A stretch of 45,226 bases of DNA. Origin: Rhizobium sp. Q54 (GTDB taxonomy: Bacteria > Pseudomonadota > Alphaproteobacteria > SMXS01). Made by a program: the position numbers and the translations under genes. Positions 14,875 to 23,444 of this stretch are shown here, piece by piece. Positions within the stretch are counted from its first letter, which is position 1. Each line of letters starts with the position of its first letter. The notes beneath the pieces were generated by a model. That model was not told the origin of the DNA, did not search any database, and saw only the letters and a program-made list of their open reading frames with translations. The DNA lies in the NCBI GenBank assembly GCA_945907245.1, contig CAMDTB010000025.1, forward strand, positions 1 through 45,226. The letters run 5' to 3'.

Positions 14875-16836
14875 TCAAACCGCGCGGGCCGCGAGATTGG
14901 CCGTACGAAACGCGTGCGGCAGGAACGCCTGCTCGACGGCGTCGCCGACCACATGGACCGGAATGCCCCGCGCCTCGATCTCGCCGGCCAGCGCGTTGTT
15001 GGGACGGTTGGGCGTCACCAGCACCACCGTCTCGGCCGATACCGCCATATCCGGCCAGCCCTCCAGCGAGCCGACCACGGCATCGTCGGTGCCGATATCC
15101 TTCAGGTAGGCCCGGGTCACCAGCTTGAAGCGGCCATCCTTGTTGAGCCGCTCCAGCGCCGGGATGGCGACGCCGGGCACCACCATCTTCGGCGCGAAGG
15201 CGTCCTTGGTGGTGACGAAGGTGACGGTCGCGCCCTTCTCCACCAGGAACTCGGCGGCGCCGATGCCCTCGTAGCCGCCCACGTCGTCCAGCACCAGCGC
15301 GGTGCCGCCGACCTGGTTGTGGCGGCCGGTCAGCAATTGCGCGGTCGACACCACATGGTCCTGGTTCACGCCGCCCGGACGGACATCGGGCGTCGCCGTC
15401 TGGACGCCGTCCATGCGCGGCGACGCGCCGGTCGCGAGGATCACGGCCTCGGGCTTGTGTTCGTCCAGATAGGCCTGATCGACCCAGGTGTTGAGCAGCA
15501 CGCGCACACCGCGACGGTCCATCTCGTCCTCGAGCCAGTCGACCACGTCGCCGATACCGGCGTGTTTGGGCGCCAGACGCGCCACCTGCACCGTGCCGCC
15601 GAGCCTCGGCCCTGCCTCCGCCAGGGTAACCCGGTGGCCGCGCAGCGCCGCCACCCGCGCCGCCTCCATGCCGGCCGGGCCGCCGCCCACCACGAGCACA
15701 TCCTTCGGCGGCGACGCCGGCGGCAACTCCTCGCCAAGGGTCAGCTCGCGCCCCGCGACCACGTTGACCGTGCAGGCAATGCGCCCCGCGATCAGCCCGC
15801 CGAGGCAACCCTGGTTGCAGCCGATGCAGGGCCGGATTTCGTGCCCGCGTCCCGCCAGCGTCTTGCGGACGATGTCCGGGTCGGCGATGTGGGCGCGGGT
15901 CATGCCGACCATGTCGGCGTCGCCTCGGGCGATGGCGTCGTCCACGTCCTGCAAGGTGCGGAACCGGCCGGTGACGAACCGCGGGATGCGCCCCTTCGCG
16001 ACCCGCGTCACCGGCACGCTCATATGCAGCTCGTAGCCGGTGTCCTCATGCATGGCGCCGATGATCTTGGAGCTGGCCGTGCCCGAGGCGCCGTGCGACA
16101 CGTCGAGGAAATCGATAAGGTCCTCCTGCAGCACCCGCGCGACGATCTGCTGGTGCTCCTCCACGTTGAGCCAGCCCGGCGCATTGTTCGGCCCGACCCG
16201 CAGGCCGAACGGATATTTTGGCCCGACCATGGCGCGGATCGCGCGCAGCGTTTCCATCAGCAGCCTCATGCGGTTCTCGAAGCTGCCACCATATTCGTCG
16301 GTGCGGTGGTTGAACCTCTCGGAAATGAACTGCTGGAACAGGAAGTTATGGGCGGCGTGGACCTCGACGCCGTCCAGCCCGCCCTCGACCGCCCGGCGGG
16401 CCGCCTGGGCGAAGGCGTCGATGACCTCGGCGATCTCGTCCCTGGTCATGGCATGCGAGGTCATGCCGCTCAGCGGGTTGACCAGGATCTCCGACGCCGA
16501 CCACGGCTGCGCCCACGGCGGGCCCTGCAGATAGCCCATGTGGTTGATCTGCGAGAACATCCGCATGCCATGCGGCCTAACCGCCTTCATCAGTTTCTGA
16601 TAGCGCGGGATGATGTCGTCGCTCCAGGCGTGCATGGTCATGGGACCGGTCTTGTGCACGCTGGACGCTTCGGTCAGCGACAGGCCGACGCCGCCCTTCG
16701 CCCTTGCCTCGTGATAGGCGATCAGGTCGTCGGACAGCTCGGCGCCCAGGTTCGTGCCGTGCGCCGTGCGCAGCACCCGGTTCTTGATTTCCAGCCCGTT
16801 GATCACGAGCGGACTGAACACGTGTTCCAGCGCCAT
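14875..16836 (-). CDS. FMN/FAD/4Fe-4S oxidoreductase of the 2,4-dienoyl-CoA reductase (FadH) type
   Basis: A protein of 653 residues. The N-terminal Old Yellow Enzyme-like TIM barrel (1-330) carries HAAHNFLFQQFISERFNHR (His160, His163) and DEYGGS. The 4Fe-4S ligands are Cys337, 340, 344 and 355 (CIGCNQGC then C). The FAD/NADPH Rossmann domain begins at GGGPAGMEAA (384-393). Such enzymes reduce conjugated C=C bonds of enoyl/dienoyl-CoA or, in the trimethylamine dehydrogenase branch, oxidise amines; sequence alone does not decide. It is convergent with the MFS gene, separated by only 3 bases. Confidence 0.9.
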   Translation of the reverse strand: MALEHVFSPLVINGLEIKNRVLRTAHGTNLGAELSDDLIAYHEARAKGGVGLSLTEASSVHKTGPMTMHAWSDDIIPRYQKLMKAVRPHGMRMFSQINHMGYLQGPPWAQPWSASEILVNPLSGMTSHAMTRDEIAEVIDAFAQAARRAVEGGLDGVEVHAAHNFLFQQFISERFNHRTDEYGGSFENRMRLLMETLRAIRAMVGPKYPFGLRVGPNNAPGWLNVEEHQQIVARVLQEDLIDFLDVSHGASGTASSKIIGAMHEDTGYELHMSVPVTRVAKGRIPRFVTGRFRTLQDVDDAIARGDADMVGMTRAHIADPDIVRKTLAGRGHEIRPCIGCNQGCLGGLIAGRIACTVNVVAGRELTLGEELPPASPPKDVLVVGGGPAGMEAARVAALRGHRVTLAEAGPRLGGTVQVARLAPKHAGIGDVVDWLEDEMDRRGVRVLLNTWVDQAYLDEHKPEAVILATGASPRMDGVQTATPDVRPGGVNQDHVVSTAQLLTGRHNQVGGTALVLDDVGGYEGIGAAEFLVEKGATVTFVTTKDAFAPKMVVPGVAIPALERLNKDGRFKLVTRAYLKDIGTDDAVVGSLEGWPDMAVSAETVVLVTPNRPNNALAGEIEARGIPVHVVGDAVEQAFLPHAFRTANLAARAV

Positions 16837-16959
16837 CCAGATTCCCCTGCAAGTCTCCCCGCGGCCATCATGGGGTGCCGGACCAGCCCCGTCAAACGTG
16901 ACTTTTCCGCCGCAAAACGAGTGAAAAAACCCAAAGCGCTTTCATTAGGCCCTGATATG

Positions 16960-16973
16960 CCCCATATGTGGGG
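16960..16973. promoter_or_regulatory. Inverted repeat upstream of the FadH-like gene
   Basis: CCCCA-TATG-TGGGG lies in the 252-base divergent gap between the FadH-like gene and the alpha/beta hydrolase. It could be an operator or a small hairpin. No convincing promoter hexamers flank it. Apart from this, I see nothing else notable in the gap. Confidence 0.3.
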
Positions 16974-17088
16974 AAGCGCGGGGGCGATGGGCCGGTCACC
17001 GGGCCCGAAGTTCTTGCGAGAGTTGAAGTTTCTTTCCCGCCGGACCGGCGGGTTGGCCGGCGTCCCCTTATATTCGTGGCGTCCGCCT

Positions 17089-17988
17089 ATGGGGCTGGCA
17101 CGATTGCAAAAGGGCACGCAATCATCATCGACCTCGTTCAAGGATAGCCTGCGCTACCTGCGCAGGCAGTTGCTCGTGTGCACGCCGCTCAACGTGCTGA
17201 ACGCCTCGGTCCCGACCAACCGCATCGCCATCACCCGCAACATCGTCTACGGCCAGCACAAGCGGAAGCGGCTGGACGTCTACCGGCCGTCCGACATTCC
17301 CGGCCCGCTGCCGGTCGTCGTGTTCTTCTATGGCGGCAAATGGACCCAGGGCCACCGCGAGGACTATCTGTTCGCCGGCCAGGGCCTGGCGTCCATGGGC
17401 TATGTGGTGGTCGTGCCGGACTACCGCCTGTTTCCGGAGGTGCGCTTTCCGGGCTTCATGCACGACGCCGCGGCAGCCGTCATATGGGCGTCCCGATATT
17501 CACAGGATTATCGCGGCGACCCCGACCGCATCTTCCTCGTTGGTCATTCGGCGGGCGCCTTCATGGCCGCCAAGCTGGCGTTCAATCTGGAATATCTGGA
17601 CCAGCGCGGCTATGACGCCCGCAAGCTGCGCGGCTTCGTCGGCCTGTCCGGTCCCTATGACTTCCTGCCCATGCTGAAGAAGGACCACGAGCTGGGCCAG
17701 ATCTTCCGCAATCACATCGACTCCGAGCTCAGCCAGCCGATCACCTACGCCCATTCGGAAGGGCCGCCGACGCTGCTGCTGAGCGGCGAGAACGATCCCA
17801 TCGTCTGGCCGGTAAACTCCGAGAATCTGCAGGCCCGCCTTACCGAACTGGGCGTGCATGCCGAATACAAGAGCTATCCCAATATCAGCCACGCCGGCAC
17901 TGTCCTGGCGCTGGCGCACATGTTCCGCTGGCGCGCCGGCGTCGCCGAGGACGTCAACCGGTTCATCGACAAGTTCGCCCGTAACTGA
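17089..17988 (+). CDS. Alpha/beta hydrolase, BD-FAE/carboxylesterase type
   Basis: A protein of 299 residues. The nucleophile is Ser154 in GHSAG, with Asp236 (GENDPIVW) and His268 (SHAG) completing the triad; YGGKW (81-85) replaces the common HGGxW oxyanion motif. It probably hydrolyses carboxylic esters, like arylformamidase or feruloyl-esterase relatives. The N-terminus is uncertain: ATG 17089 is preferred, but an in-frame ATG at 16990 would add 33 basic residues. There is no signal peptide, although residues 20-36 are mildly hydrophobic and basic. Confidence 0.86.
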   Translation: MGLARLQKGTQSSSTSFKDSLRYLRRQLLVCTPLNVLNASVPTNRIAITRNIVYGQHKRKRLDVYRPSDIPGPLPVVVFFYGGKWTQGHREDYLFAGQGLASMGYVVVVPDYRLFPEVRFPGFMHDAAAAVIWASRYSQDYRGDPDRIFLVGHSAGAFMAAKLAFNLEYLDQRGYDARKLRGFVGLSGPYDFLPMLKKDHELGQIFRNHIDSELSQPITYAHSEGPPTLLLSGENDPIVWPVNSENLQARLTELGVHAEYKSYPNISHAGTVLALAHMFRWRAGVAEDVNRFIDKFARN

Positions 17989-18214
17989 GCCGGGGCACAT
18001 TGGACCGGTAGTAATGTATTCCCCTTGGGTATGCGTCTCGGGAATGCGACTGTGAAAAAATTACGTCAGTTGTAAGTAAACGGTTTTCGACGACTTGCCT
18101 GTCCACGGAAATCGCGGGTCGAACCCTTGCAGGTGCAAATGATGCCGGCACCGCATTAGGCATTGCCCTGCGCCGTAGCACACACGCATATTGGGGCATG
18201 GATGGGGGATACCT

Positions 18215-20137
18215 TTGGGCGAATTGATTACCGGATCGAGGCAACTGGCGCGCGCCATGGTGGACATGGCGTGGACCGCGCTGCCCGACGGCACCATCGA
18301 CTTCGTCAATGAAAAGGCCCGGATCTATGGCGGCGACGCGCCAGGCGATGCCCACAATCTGTTCGAGTCGTTGCATCCCGACGACCGCCAGACGTTTCTC
18401 GACCGCTGGAAAGGGTCCTTCCGGAAGGGCGAAACCTGCGAGGTGGAAACCCGATGGCTGCGGCGTGACGGAATCTACCGCTGGTTCCGGATCAGGATCA
18501 TCCCCGTGCTGGGCGAAGACGGCGCCGTCGATCACTGGTTCGGCACCTCCGCCGACATTCACGACGCGCACCAGGCGCATGAGGCTTTGCGGCAAGCACA
18601 GGGCGCGAACGAGGCAGTGCTAGCACGGCTCCAGCGCGTCCTCGACCATTCGGTCGACGCTATCTGTTCCTTCACCGCCGACGGAACCTGCGTCGAGATG
18701 AGCATCCGGTCGAAAGACATCTGGGGTTATGAGCCGGCCGAGCTGGTCGGCCGCAATTTCGGCGACTTTATCCATCCCGACGACCGGGAAAGATCCGGCC
18801 GCGACAATATCGACATCCGCGCCGGCCGCCCGGTCAGCACCATGCAGCAGCGGTACTACCGGAAGGACGGCGGCATCGTCTATATCCAATGGTCGTCGGT
18901 CTGGTCCGACGAGGAACAGCTGTTCTTCAATATCGCCCGCGACGTCTCCGCCCAGATCGAGGCCGAGTCCAGGCTGCAACAGTCCCAGCGGCTCGAAACC
19001 CTGGGCCAGCTTACCGGCGGCGTGGCGCATGACTTCAACAACCTGCTGACGGTGATTCTCGGCAATGCCGAGTTTCTCGCCGAGCAACTCCCCGAGCATG
19101 GCGACCTGCACCGGCTGGCGGTCGCCATGCAGGATGCCGCCGAGCGCGGCTCGGCGCTGAACCGCCGCCTGCTCGCCTTCGCCCGGCGCCAGGCGCTCGA
19201 GCCGAAGATTACCGACGTCAACGCCCTGATGGGTTCCATGGATCACCTGCTGCGCCGCACGCTGGGAGAACATGTGGAGATCGAAATCGTCCGCGCGGGC
19301 GGACTATGGCGCGGCTTTGTCGACCCGGCCCAAATGGAAGCGGCGATTCTCAACCTGTGCCTCAATGCACGCGATGCCATGCCGGGCGGCGGGCGGCTGA
19401 CCATCGAGACAGCCAACGCCTACCTGGACGGCACCTATGCCGCCAGCCACGAGGACGTCCAGCCGGGTCAATATGTCATGGTCGCGGTCACAGATACCGG
19501 CCAGGGCATGCCGCCGGACGTGGTCAACCGGGCGTTCGAGCCGTTCTTCACCACCAAGGACGTAGGCAAGGGCAGCGGCCTGGGCCTGTCGATGGTCTAC
19601 GGCTTCGTCAAGCAGTCTGGGGGTCACATCAAGATCTACTCGGAAGTGGGCCAGGGCAGCGTCGTGCGCATCTACCTGCCCCGGACCCGCGAAACCGGAG
19701 ACGCCGCCGGCACGTCCACCGGGAAACTCTCGTCGCTGTCGGGCAGCGACAAGATCCTGCTTGTCGAGGATGACGACCTCGTCCGCAGCCACGTGGAAAA
19801 GCAGCTTCGCGGCCTGGGCTACCGTGTCGTGGCCGTGGCCAACGGTCCCGAGGCCATCGAGATGCTGGACAAGGTCGCCGACTTCGACCTGCTGTTCACC
19901 GATGTGGTCATGCCGCGCGGCATGAACGGCCAGCAACTCGCGGCCGAGGCAAGGCGGCTGCGTCCGGAACTGCCGGTGCTGTTCACTTCGGGCTATACCG
20001 AGAACGCGATCATCCACCATGGCCGGCTCGATCCGGGCGTGCATCTGCTCAACAAGCCGTACCGGCGCGAGGAGATGGCGAGGAAGGTCCGCGAGGTGCT
20101 GGACGAAGCACGCGAGGCGGCGCAACAGGCCACCTAG
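18215..20137 (+). CDS. Hybrid sensor histidine kinase with two PAS domains and a receiver
   Basis: A protein of 640 residues with no membrane helix, hence cytoplasmic. Two PAS folds (about 15-118 and 140-248, each ending in a PAC-like segment) are followed by a HisKA-like domain with His272 (GGVAHDFNNLL). The ATPase domain has N384 and the G-boxes DTGQGMP and GKGSGLGLSM. A C-terminal receiver ends the protein (acidic pocket EDDD 518-521, phospho-acceptor Asp563 in FTDVVMP). The start TTG 18215 is chosen because GGGGGA precedes it by 6 bases; TTG 18191 or ATG 18257 are alternatives. Its stop overlaps the GTG of the next ABC transporter gene, so sensing and transport may be linked. Confidence 0.9.
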   Translation: MGELITGSRQLARAMVDMAWTALPDGTIDFVNEKARIYGGDAPGDAHNLFESLHPDDRQTFLDRWKGSFRKGETCEVETRWLRRDGIYRWFRIRIIPVLGEDGAVDHWFGTSADIHDAHQAHEALRQAQGANEAVLARLQRVLDHSVDAICSFTADGTCVEMSIRSKDIWGYEPAELVGRNFGDFIHPDDRERSGRDNIDIRAGRPVSTMQQRYYRKDGGIVYIQWSSVWSDEEQLFFNIARDVSAQIEAESRLQQSQRLETLGQLTGGVAHDFNNLLTVILGNAEFLAEQLPEHGDLHRLAVAMQDAAERGSALNRRLLAFARRQALEPKITDVNALMGSMDHLLRRTLGEHVEIEIVRAGGLWRGFVDPAQMEAAILNLCLNARDAMPGGGRLTIETANAYLDGTYAASHEDVQPGQYVMVAVTDTGQGMPPDVVNRAFEPFFTTKDVGKGSGLGLSMVYGFVKQSGGHIKIYSEVGQGSVVRIYLPRTRETGDAAGTSTGKLSSLSGSDKILLVEDDDLVRSHVEKQLRGLGYRVVAVANGPEAIEMLDKVADFDLLFTDVVMPRGMNGQQLAAEARRLRPELPVLFTSGYTENAIIHHGRLDPGVHLLNKPYRREEMARKVREVLDEAREAAQQAT

Positions 20138-20901
20138 TGACGGCGCCCGCATCGTCCTACACTCCGCCCATGCTGGAATTGCAGGGCGTTGCGAAACGGT
20201 TCGGAGAGGCGCAAGCGGTCAGGCCGCTCTCCCTCGCCATTCCAGAGGGCGGGACAACGGTGCTGATCGGACCCAGCGGTTGCGGCAAGTCCACGCTGCT
20301 GCGCATGCTGATCGGCCTCGCGCCGCCGGACCAGGGCAACGTGCTGTTCGACGGCGCGCCACTCTCGGGTCAGCTCACACCGGCACGCCGGCGCATCGGC
20401 TACGTCATCCAGGATGGCGGCCTGTTCCCCCACCTGACGGCGCGCGAAAACATCTGCCTGATGCCGGAACATCTCGGCTGGACCACGCAGGCTCAGGCGG
20501 AACGGGTCCAGGCGCTGGCCGCCCTTACCCGGTTTCCCGCGGCACGCCTCGACGCCTGGCCGGCGGAGTTGTCCGGCGGGCAACGGCAGCGGGTCGCGAT
20601 CATGCGCGCCCTGGCGCTCGATCCGGACGTCCTGCTGCTCGACGAACCGCTGGGCGCACTCGACCCGCTGATCCGGCGCGGCCTGCAGGACGATCTCCGG
20701 GAGATCTTCCGTTCGCTATCCAAGACGATCGTGCTGGTCACTCACGACATGCACGAGGCAGCCTTCTTCGGCGACCGGATCGTGCTGATGCGCGATGGCG
20801 CGATCGTTCAACAGGGCGACGTGACCGATCTGTTGGAGCATCCCGCGGATCCGTTCGTGACGGAGTTCATCCGCGCCCAGCGCAGCGAGCTGCCGCTGTG
20901 A
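20137..20901 (+). CDS. ABC transporter ATPase, OpuCA/quaternary-amine type
   Basis: A protein of 254 residues with Walker A GPSGCGKST, Q-loop (VIQDGGLF), signature LSGGQRQRV, Walker B VLLLDEPLGALD and switch His (VLVTHD). It lacks the C-terminal CBS pair found in long OpuCA/ProV proteins, matching short OpuC/YehX-type subunits. It powers import by the adjacent fused permease. GTG 20137 overlaps the kinase TAG; ATG 20170 is an alternative start, but neither has a strong ribosome site, which suits translational coupling. Confidence 0.9.
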   Translation: MTAPASSYTPPMLELQGVAKRFGEAQAVRPLSLAIPEGGTTVLIGPSGCGKSTLLRMLIGLAPPDQGNVLFDGAPLSGQLTPARRRIGYVIQDGGLFPHLTARENICLMPEHLGWTTQAQAERVQALAALTRFPAARLDAWPAELSGGQRQRVAIMRALALDPDVLLLDEPLGALDPLIRRGLQDDLREIFRSLSKTIVLVTHDMHEAAFFGDRIVLMRDGAIVQQGDVTDLLEHPADPFVTEFIRAQRSELPL

Positions 20902-22373
20902 GGCGCCTGCTGCTCATGCTCATGCTGCTCGCATGGCCCGTCCAGTCATGGGCAGTGACCGTCGGCTCCAAGGCCTTCACCGAGGGCATCATCCTCGGCG
21001 AAATCCTCACCGGCACGCTGCGGGACGCCGGCATCGACACCGCGCACCGTGCCGGGCTGGGCGGCACGCGCATCGTCTACGAGGCGCTCAAGGGCGGCGA
21101 GATCGACGCCTATGTGGATTATACCGGCACCATTTCCGCCGAGATCCTCGCCGGCAGCGATGCCTCGACCGACGACACGATGCGCGCCGCGCTGCGCGAA
21201 GATGGCATCGGCGTCACCGGATCCCTTGGTTTCGAGAACACCTATGCCATCGCCATGCGCGTCGACCGCGCGCGGGCACTGGGCATCGCGACCCTTTCCG
21301 ATCTCCGCACGCACCCCGGACTGAAGCTGGTCTTCAGCCACGAATTCCTCGACCGAAAGGATGGCTGGCCGCTGCTGCGGGATCGCTACGCGTTGCCGCA
21401 GAGGGACGCGCGCGGCATGGAGCACGAGCTCGCGTACCGGGCGGTCGGCTCGGGCGCCATCGACGCCACCGACGTCTACACCACCGACGCCAACATCCGC
21501 GCCTATGACCTCGCCGTGCTGCGGGACGACGGGAAGGTGTTTCCGGAATACCAGGCCGTCATCCTCTACCGGCTCGACCTGCCCGCCGGCGCCATCGCCG
21601 CGCTCGAGCGCCTCGAAGGCCGCATCGACCTGGCGCGGATGCAGGCGATGAATGCCGACGTCACCCTGCACGGCAAGACCGAGCAGGTCGTCGCGGCCGG
21701 ATTCCTGCGGGACGGCTCCCGCGCGGCGCCCGACACCGACGGTCTGTGGCGCCGGCTTGCCCGCACCACCGCCGAGCACCTGACGCTGGTCGCGATCTCC
21801 CTGGGCGCGGCGATCGTCGTCGCGGTACCGCTCGGCATCCTCGCCTTCCGCCGGCCGCGCCTCGGCCAGGCCGTACTGGCGGCGGCGGGTGTCGCCCAGA
21901 CCATCCCGTCGCTGGCGCTGTTCGTGTTCATGATCCCGCTGGTCGGCATCGGTGGCCCGCCGGCGATGATTGCCCTGTTCCTCTACAGCCTGCTGCCGAT
22001 CGTCCGGAACACCCATGCGGGCCTGAGCGGCATCCCTGCATCCCTGCGGGAGTCCGCCGAGGCGCTGGGCCTGCCGCGCGCCACGGTCCTGCGGCGGATC
22101 GAGCTGCCACTGGCGGCCGCGTCGATCATGGCCGGCATCAAGACCGCCGCCGTCATCAATGTCGGCACGGCGACCCTCGGTGCGCTGATCGGCGCCGGCG
22201 GTTATGGCCAGCCGATCCTGGCCGGCATCCGATTGGCCGACACCGGCCTGATTTTGGAAGGCGCGGTGCCCGCCGCGCTGCTGGCGCTGGCGACGCAAGG
22301 CCTGTTCGAACTCGCCGAGCGCAGGCTCGTCCCCCGGGGATTGCGCTTGCCGCGTCCGGCACCCGGTGCATAA
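20898..22373 (+). CDS. Fused substrate-binding protein and permease of an OpuC-type ABC importer
   Basis: A protein of 491 residues. It opens with a signal/anchor segment (1-19) and an OpuAC-type binding domain at about 20-280 (VGSKAFTEGIILGEILTG, then YVDYTGT). A permease domain at about 285-480 has several helices and the EAA-type loop ESAEALGLPRATVLRRIELP that contacts the ATPase. Quaternary ammonium compounds (glycine betaine, choline) are the usual family substrates; ergothioneine importers also use this architecture. The binding domain is N-terminal here, opposite to Lactococcus OpuABC. The start GTG 20898 overlaps the TGA of the ATPase gene. Confidence 0.88.
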   Translation: MRRLLLMLMLLAWPVQSWAVTVGSKAFTEGIILGEILTGTLRDAGIDTAHRAGLGGTRIVYEALKGGEIDAYVDYTGTISAEILAGSDASTDDTMRAALREDGIGVTGSLGFENTYAIAMRVDRARALGIATLSDLRTHPGLKLVFSHEFLDRKDGWPLLRDRYALPQRDARGMEHELAYRAVGSGAIDATDVYTTDANIRAYDLAVLRDDGKVFPEYQAVILYRLDLPAGAIAALERLEGRIDLARMQAMNADVTLHGKTEQVVAAGFLRDGSRAAPDTDGLWRRLARTTAEHLTLVAISLGAAIVVAVPLGILAFRRPRLGQAVLAAAGVAQTIPSLALFVFMIPLVGIGGPPAMIALFLYSLLPIVRNTHAGLSGIPASLRESAEALGLPRATVLRRIELPLAAASIMAGIKTAAVINVGTATLGALIGAGGYGQPILAGIRLADTGLILEGAVPAALLALATQGLFELAERRLVPRGLRLPRPAPGA

Positions 22374-22382
22374 TCCGCGCCC

Positions 22383-22844
22383 ATGACCGAAGACGACAAA
22401 TTCCAGCGCATGATCCGCAGCCAGAAGTTCCTGGACCGGATTCCCCACATGGGCGCCATCGGCCTGCAGCTGGTCGATTTCGCGCCCGGGGCGGTAACGG
22501 TCCGCCTGCCCTACAGCCTCGACCTCGTCGGCAACCCGGACACGGGTGTGCTGGCGGGCGGCGCCATCTCGGCGGTACTGGACAACGTCTGCGGCTCGGC
22601 GGTGGTGGCCCGGGTCGAGAAGTCGGACGCCTTCGCCACCCTCGACCTGCGGATCGACTACATGCGCCCCGCCGAACCCGGTCTCGACGTCTTTGCCTAT
22701 GCCGAATGCTACAAGGTGACCCGGCTGATCGCCTTCGTCCGCGGCTTCGCCTATCACGACGACAAGGCCAAGCCGATCGCCAACGCCACGGCGACGTTCA
22801 TGTTCACCGGCCAGGGCAAGCTTGCACAGGCGACTGAGTCATGA
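22383..22844 (+). CDS. PaaI-type hotdog thioesterase 1
   Basis: A protein of 153 residues. PYSLDLVGNPDTGVLAGGAI is the N-terminal hotdog strand and start of the long central helix (the usual HGG is LAGG here), and LDLRIDYMRPA is the downstream strand. It probably hydrolyses acyl-CoA. The missing His before GG is unusual for PaaI enzymes, so activity may differ. It lies 9 bases after the ABC permease gene and overlaps the next thioesterase by 4 bases. Confidence 0.82.
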   Translation: MTEDDKFQRMIRSQKFLDRIPHMGAIGLQLVDFAPGAVTVRLPYSLDLVGNPDTGVLAGGAISAVLDNVCGSAVVARVEKSDAFATLDLRIDYMRPAEPGLDVFAYAECYKVTRLIAFVRGFAYHDDKAKPIANATATFMFTGQGKLAQATES

Positions 22845-23275
22845 GCGGCTTTCGCGAGACCTTCCAGCTCATGAAGCAGGCCAACGACTTTTCCGGCCTG
22901 CCCCTGGCGGTCCCCTACGCGAAATTCCTCGGCATCGGGGTCGCCGTGCAGGATAGCCGGGTCATCACCACAATGGCCTATGCCGACAAGCTGATCGGCA
23001 ATACCACCCTGCCCGCGCTCCATGGCGGCACCATCGCGGCTCTGCTGGAGCTGGCCGCCCTGTTCCAGATCGCCTACGAGATCGAGACCGAGGCGATGCC
23101 CAAGACCATCACCATCACCATCGACTACATGCGCTCGGGCGCGGCCCGCGACACCTATGCCCGCGCCTGGGCCACCCGCATCGGCCGCCGCGTCGCCAAC
23201 GTGCGCGCCGAAGCCTGGCAGGACGATCCGGCGAAACCGATCGCGGCGGCCAACGCCAACTTCCTGCTGGCGTAG
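22841..23275 (+). CDS. PaaI-type hotdog thioesterase 2
   Basis: A protein of 144 residues. ALHGGTIAALLELAALFQIA gives the canonical HGG and central helix of PaaI thioesterases, and TITIDYMRSG is the matching strand. It is a diverged paralogue of the preceding gene, with an ATGA overlap. The two could form a mixed hotdog oligomer in which only this one keeps the HGG. They would release free acids from CoA thioesters. Confidence 0.84.
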   Translation: MSGFRETFQLMKQANDFSGLPLAVPYAKFLGIGVAVQDSRVITTMAYADKLIGNTTLPALHGGTIAALLELAALFQIAYEIETEAMPKTITITIDYMRSGAARDTYARAWATRIGRRVANVRAEAWQDDPAKPIAAANANFLLA

Positions 23276-23294
23276 ATTTTCCTGCCGTGACTTC

Positions 23295-23371
23295 GCGAGC
23301 GTAGCGAAGCGATCCAGCCATGCCGTTGATGGCTGTGCGGCGACGGCGCTGGATTGCTTTGCTACGCTCGC
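23295..23371. repeat. Long imperfect inverted repeat (dispersed-element type)
   Basis: The 24-bp arms at 23295-23318 and 23348-23371 pair with two mismatches around a 29-base spacer. The arm core GCGAGCGTAGC is typical of small palindromic intergenic repeats in Alphaproteobacteria. It lies just after the thioesterase stop. It could fold as mRNA and stabilise or terminate the transcript, although no U-tract follows. It differs in sequence from the repeats at 35128 and 37533. Confidence 0.75.
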
Positions 23372-23444
23372 AAAATCACCGGTAGTGAGAAATGTTTCCG
23401 TGCGGTAAATAACGAAGCCCATCTTAAGGAACGGAAACGCCCCC

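Noticed and set aside
14914-17088. Upstream extension of the alpha/beta hydrolase frame over the FadH-like gene
   Set aside because: The extension is antisense to a protein with clear motifs; the hydrolase homology begins only after about 17,089.
18100-18150. Possible tRNA-like element around the GGGTCGAACCC segment
   Set aside because: The segment resembles a T-arm, but no acceptor, D-arm or anticodon arm pairs around it.
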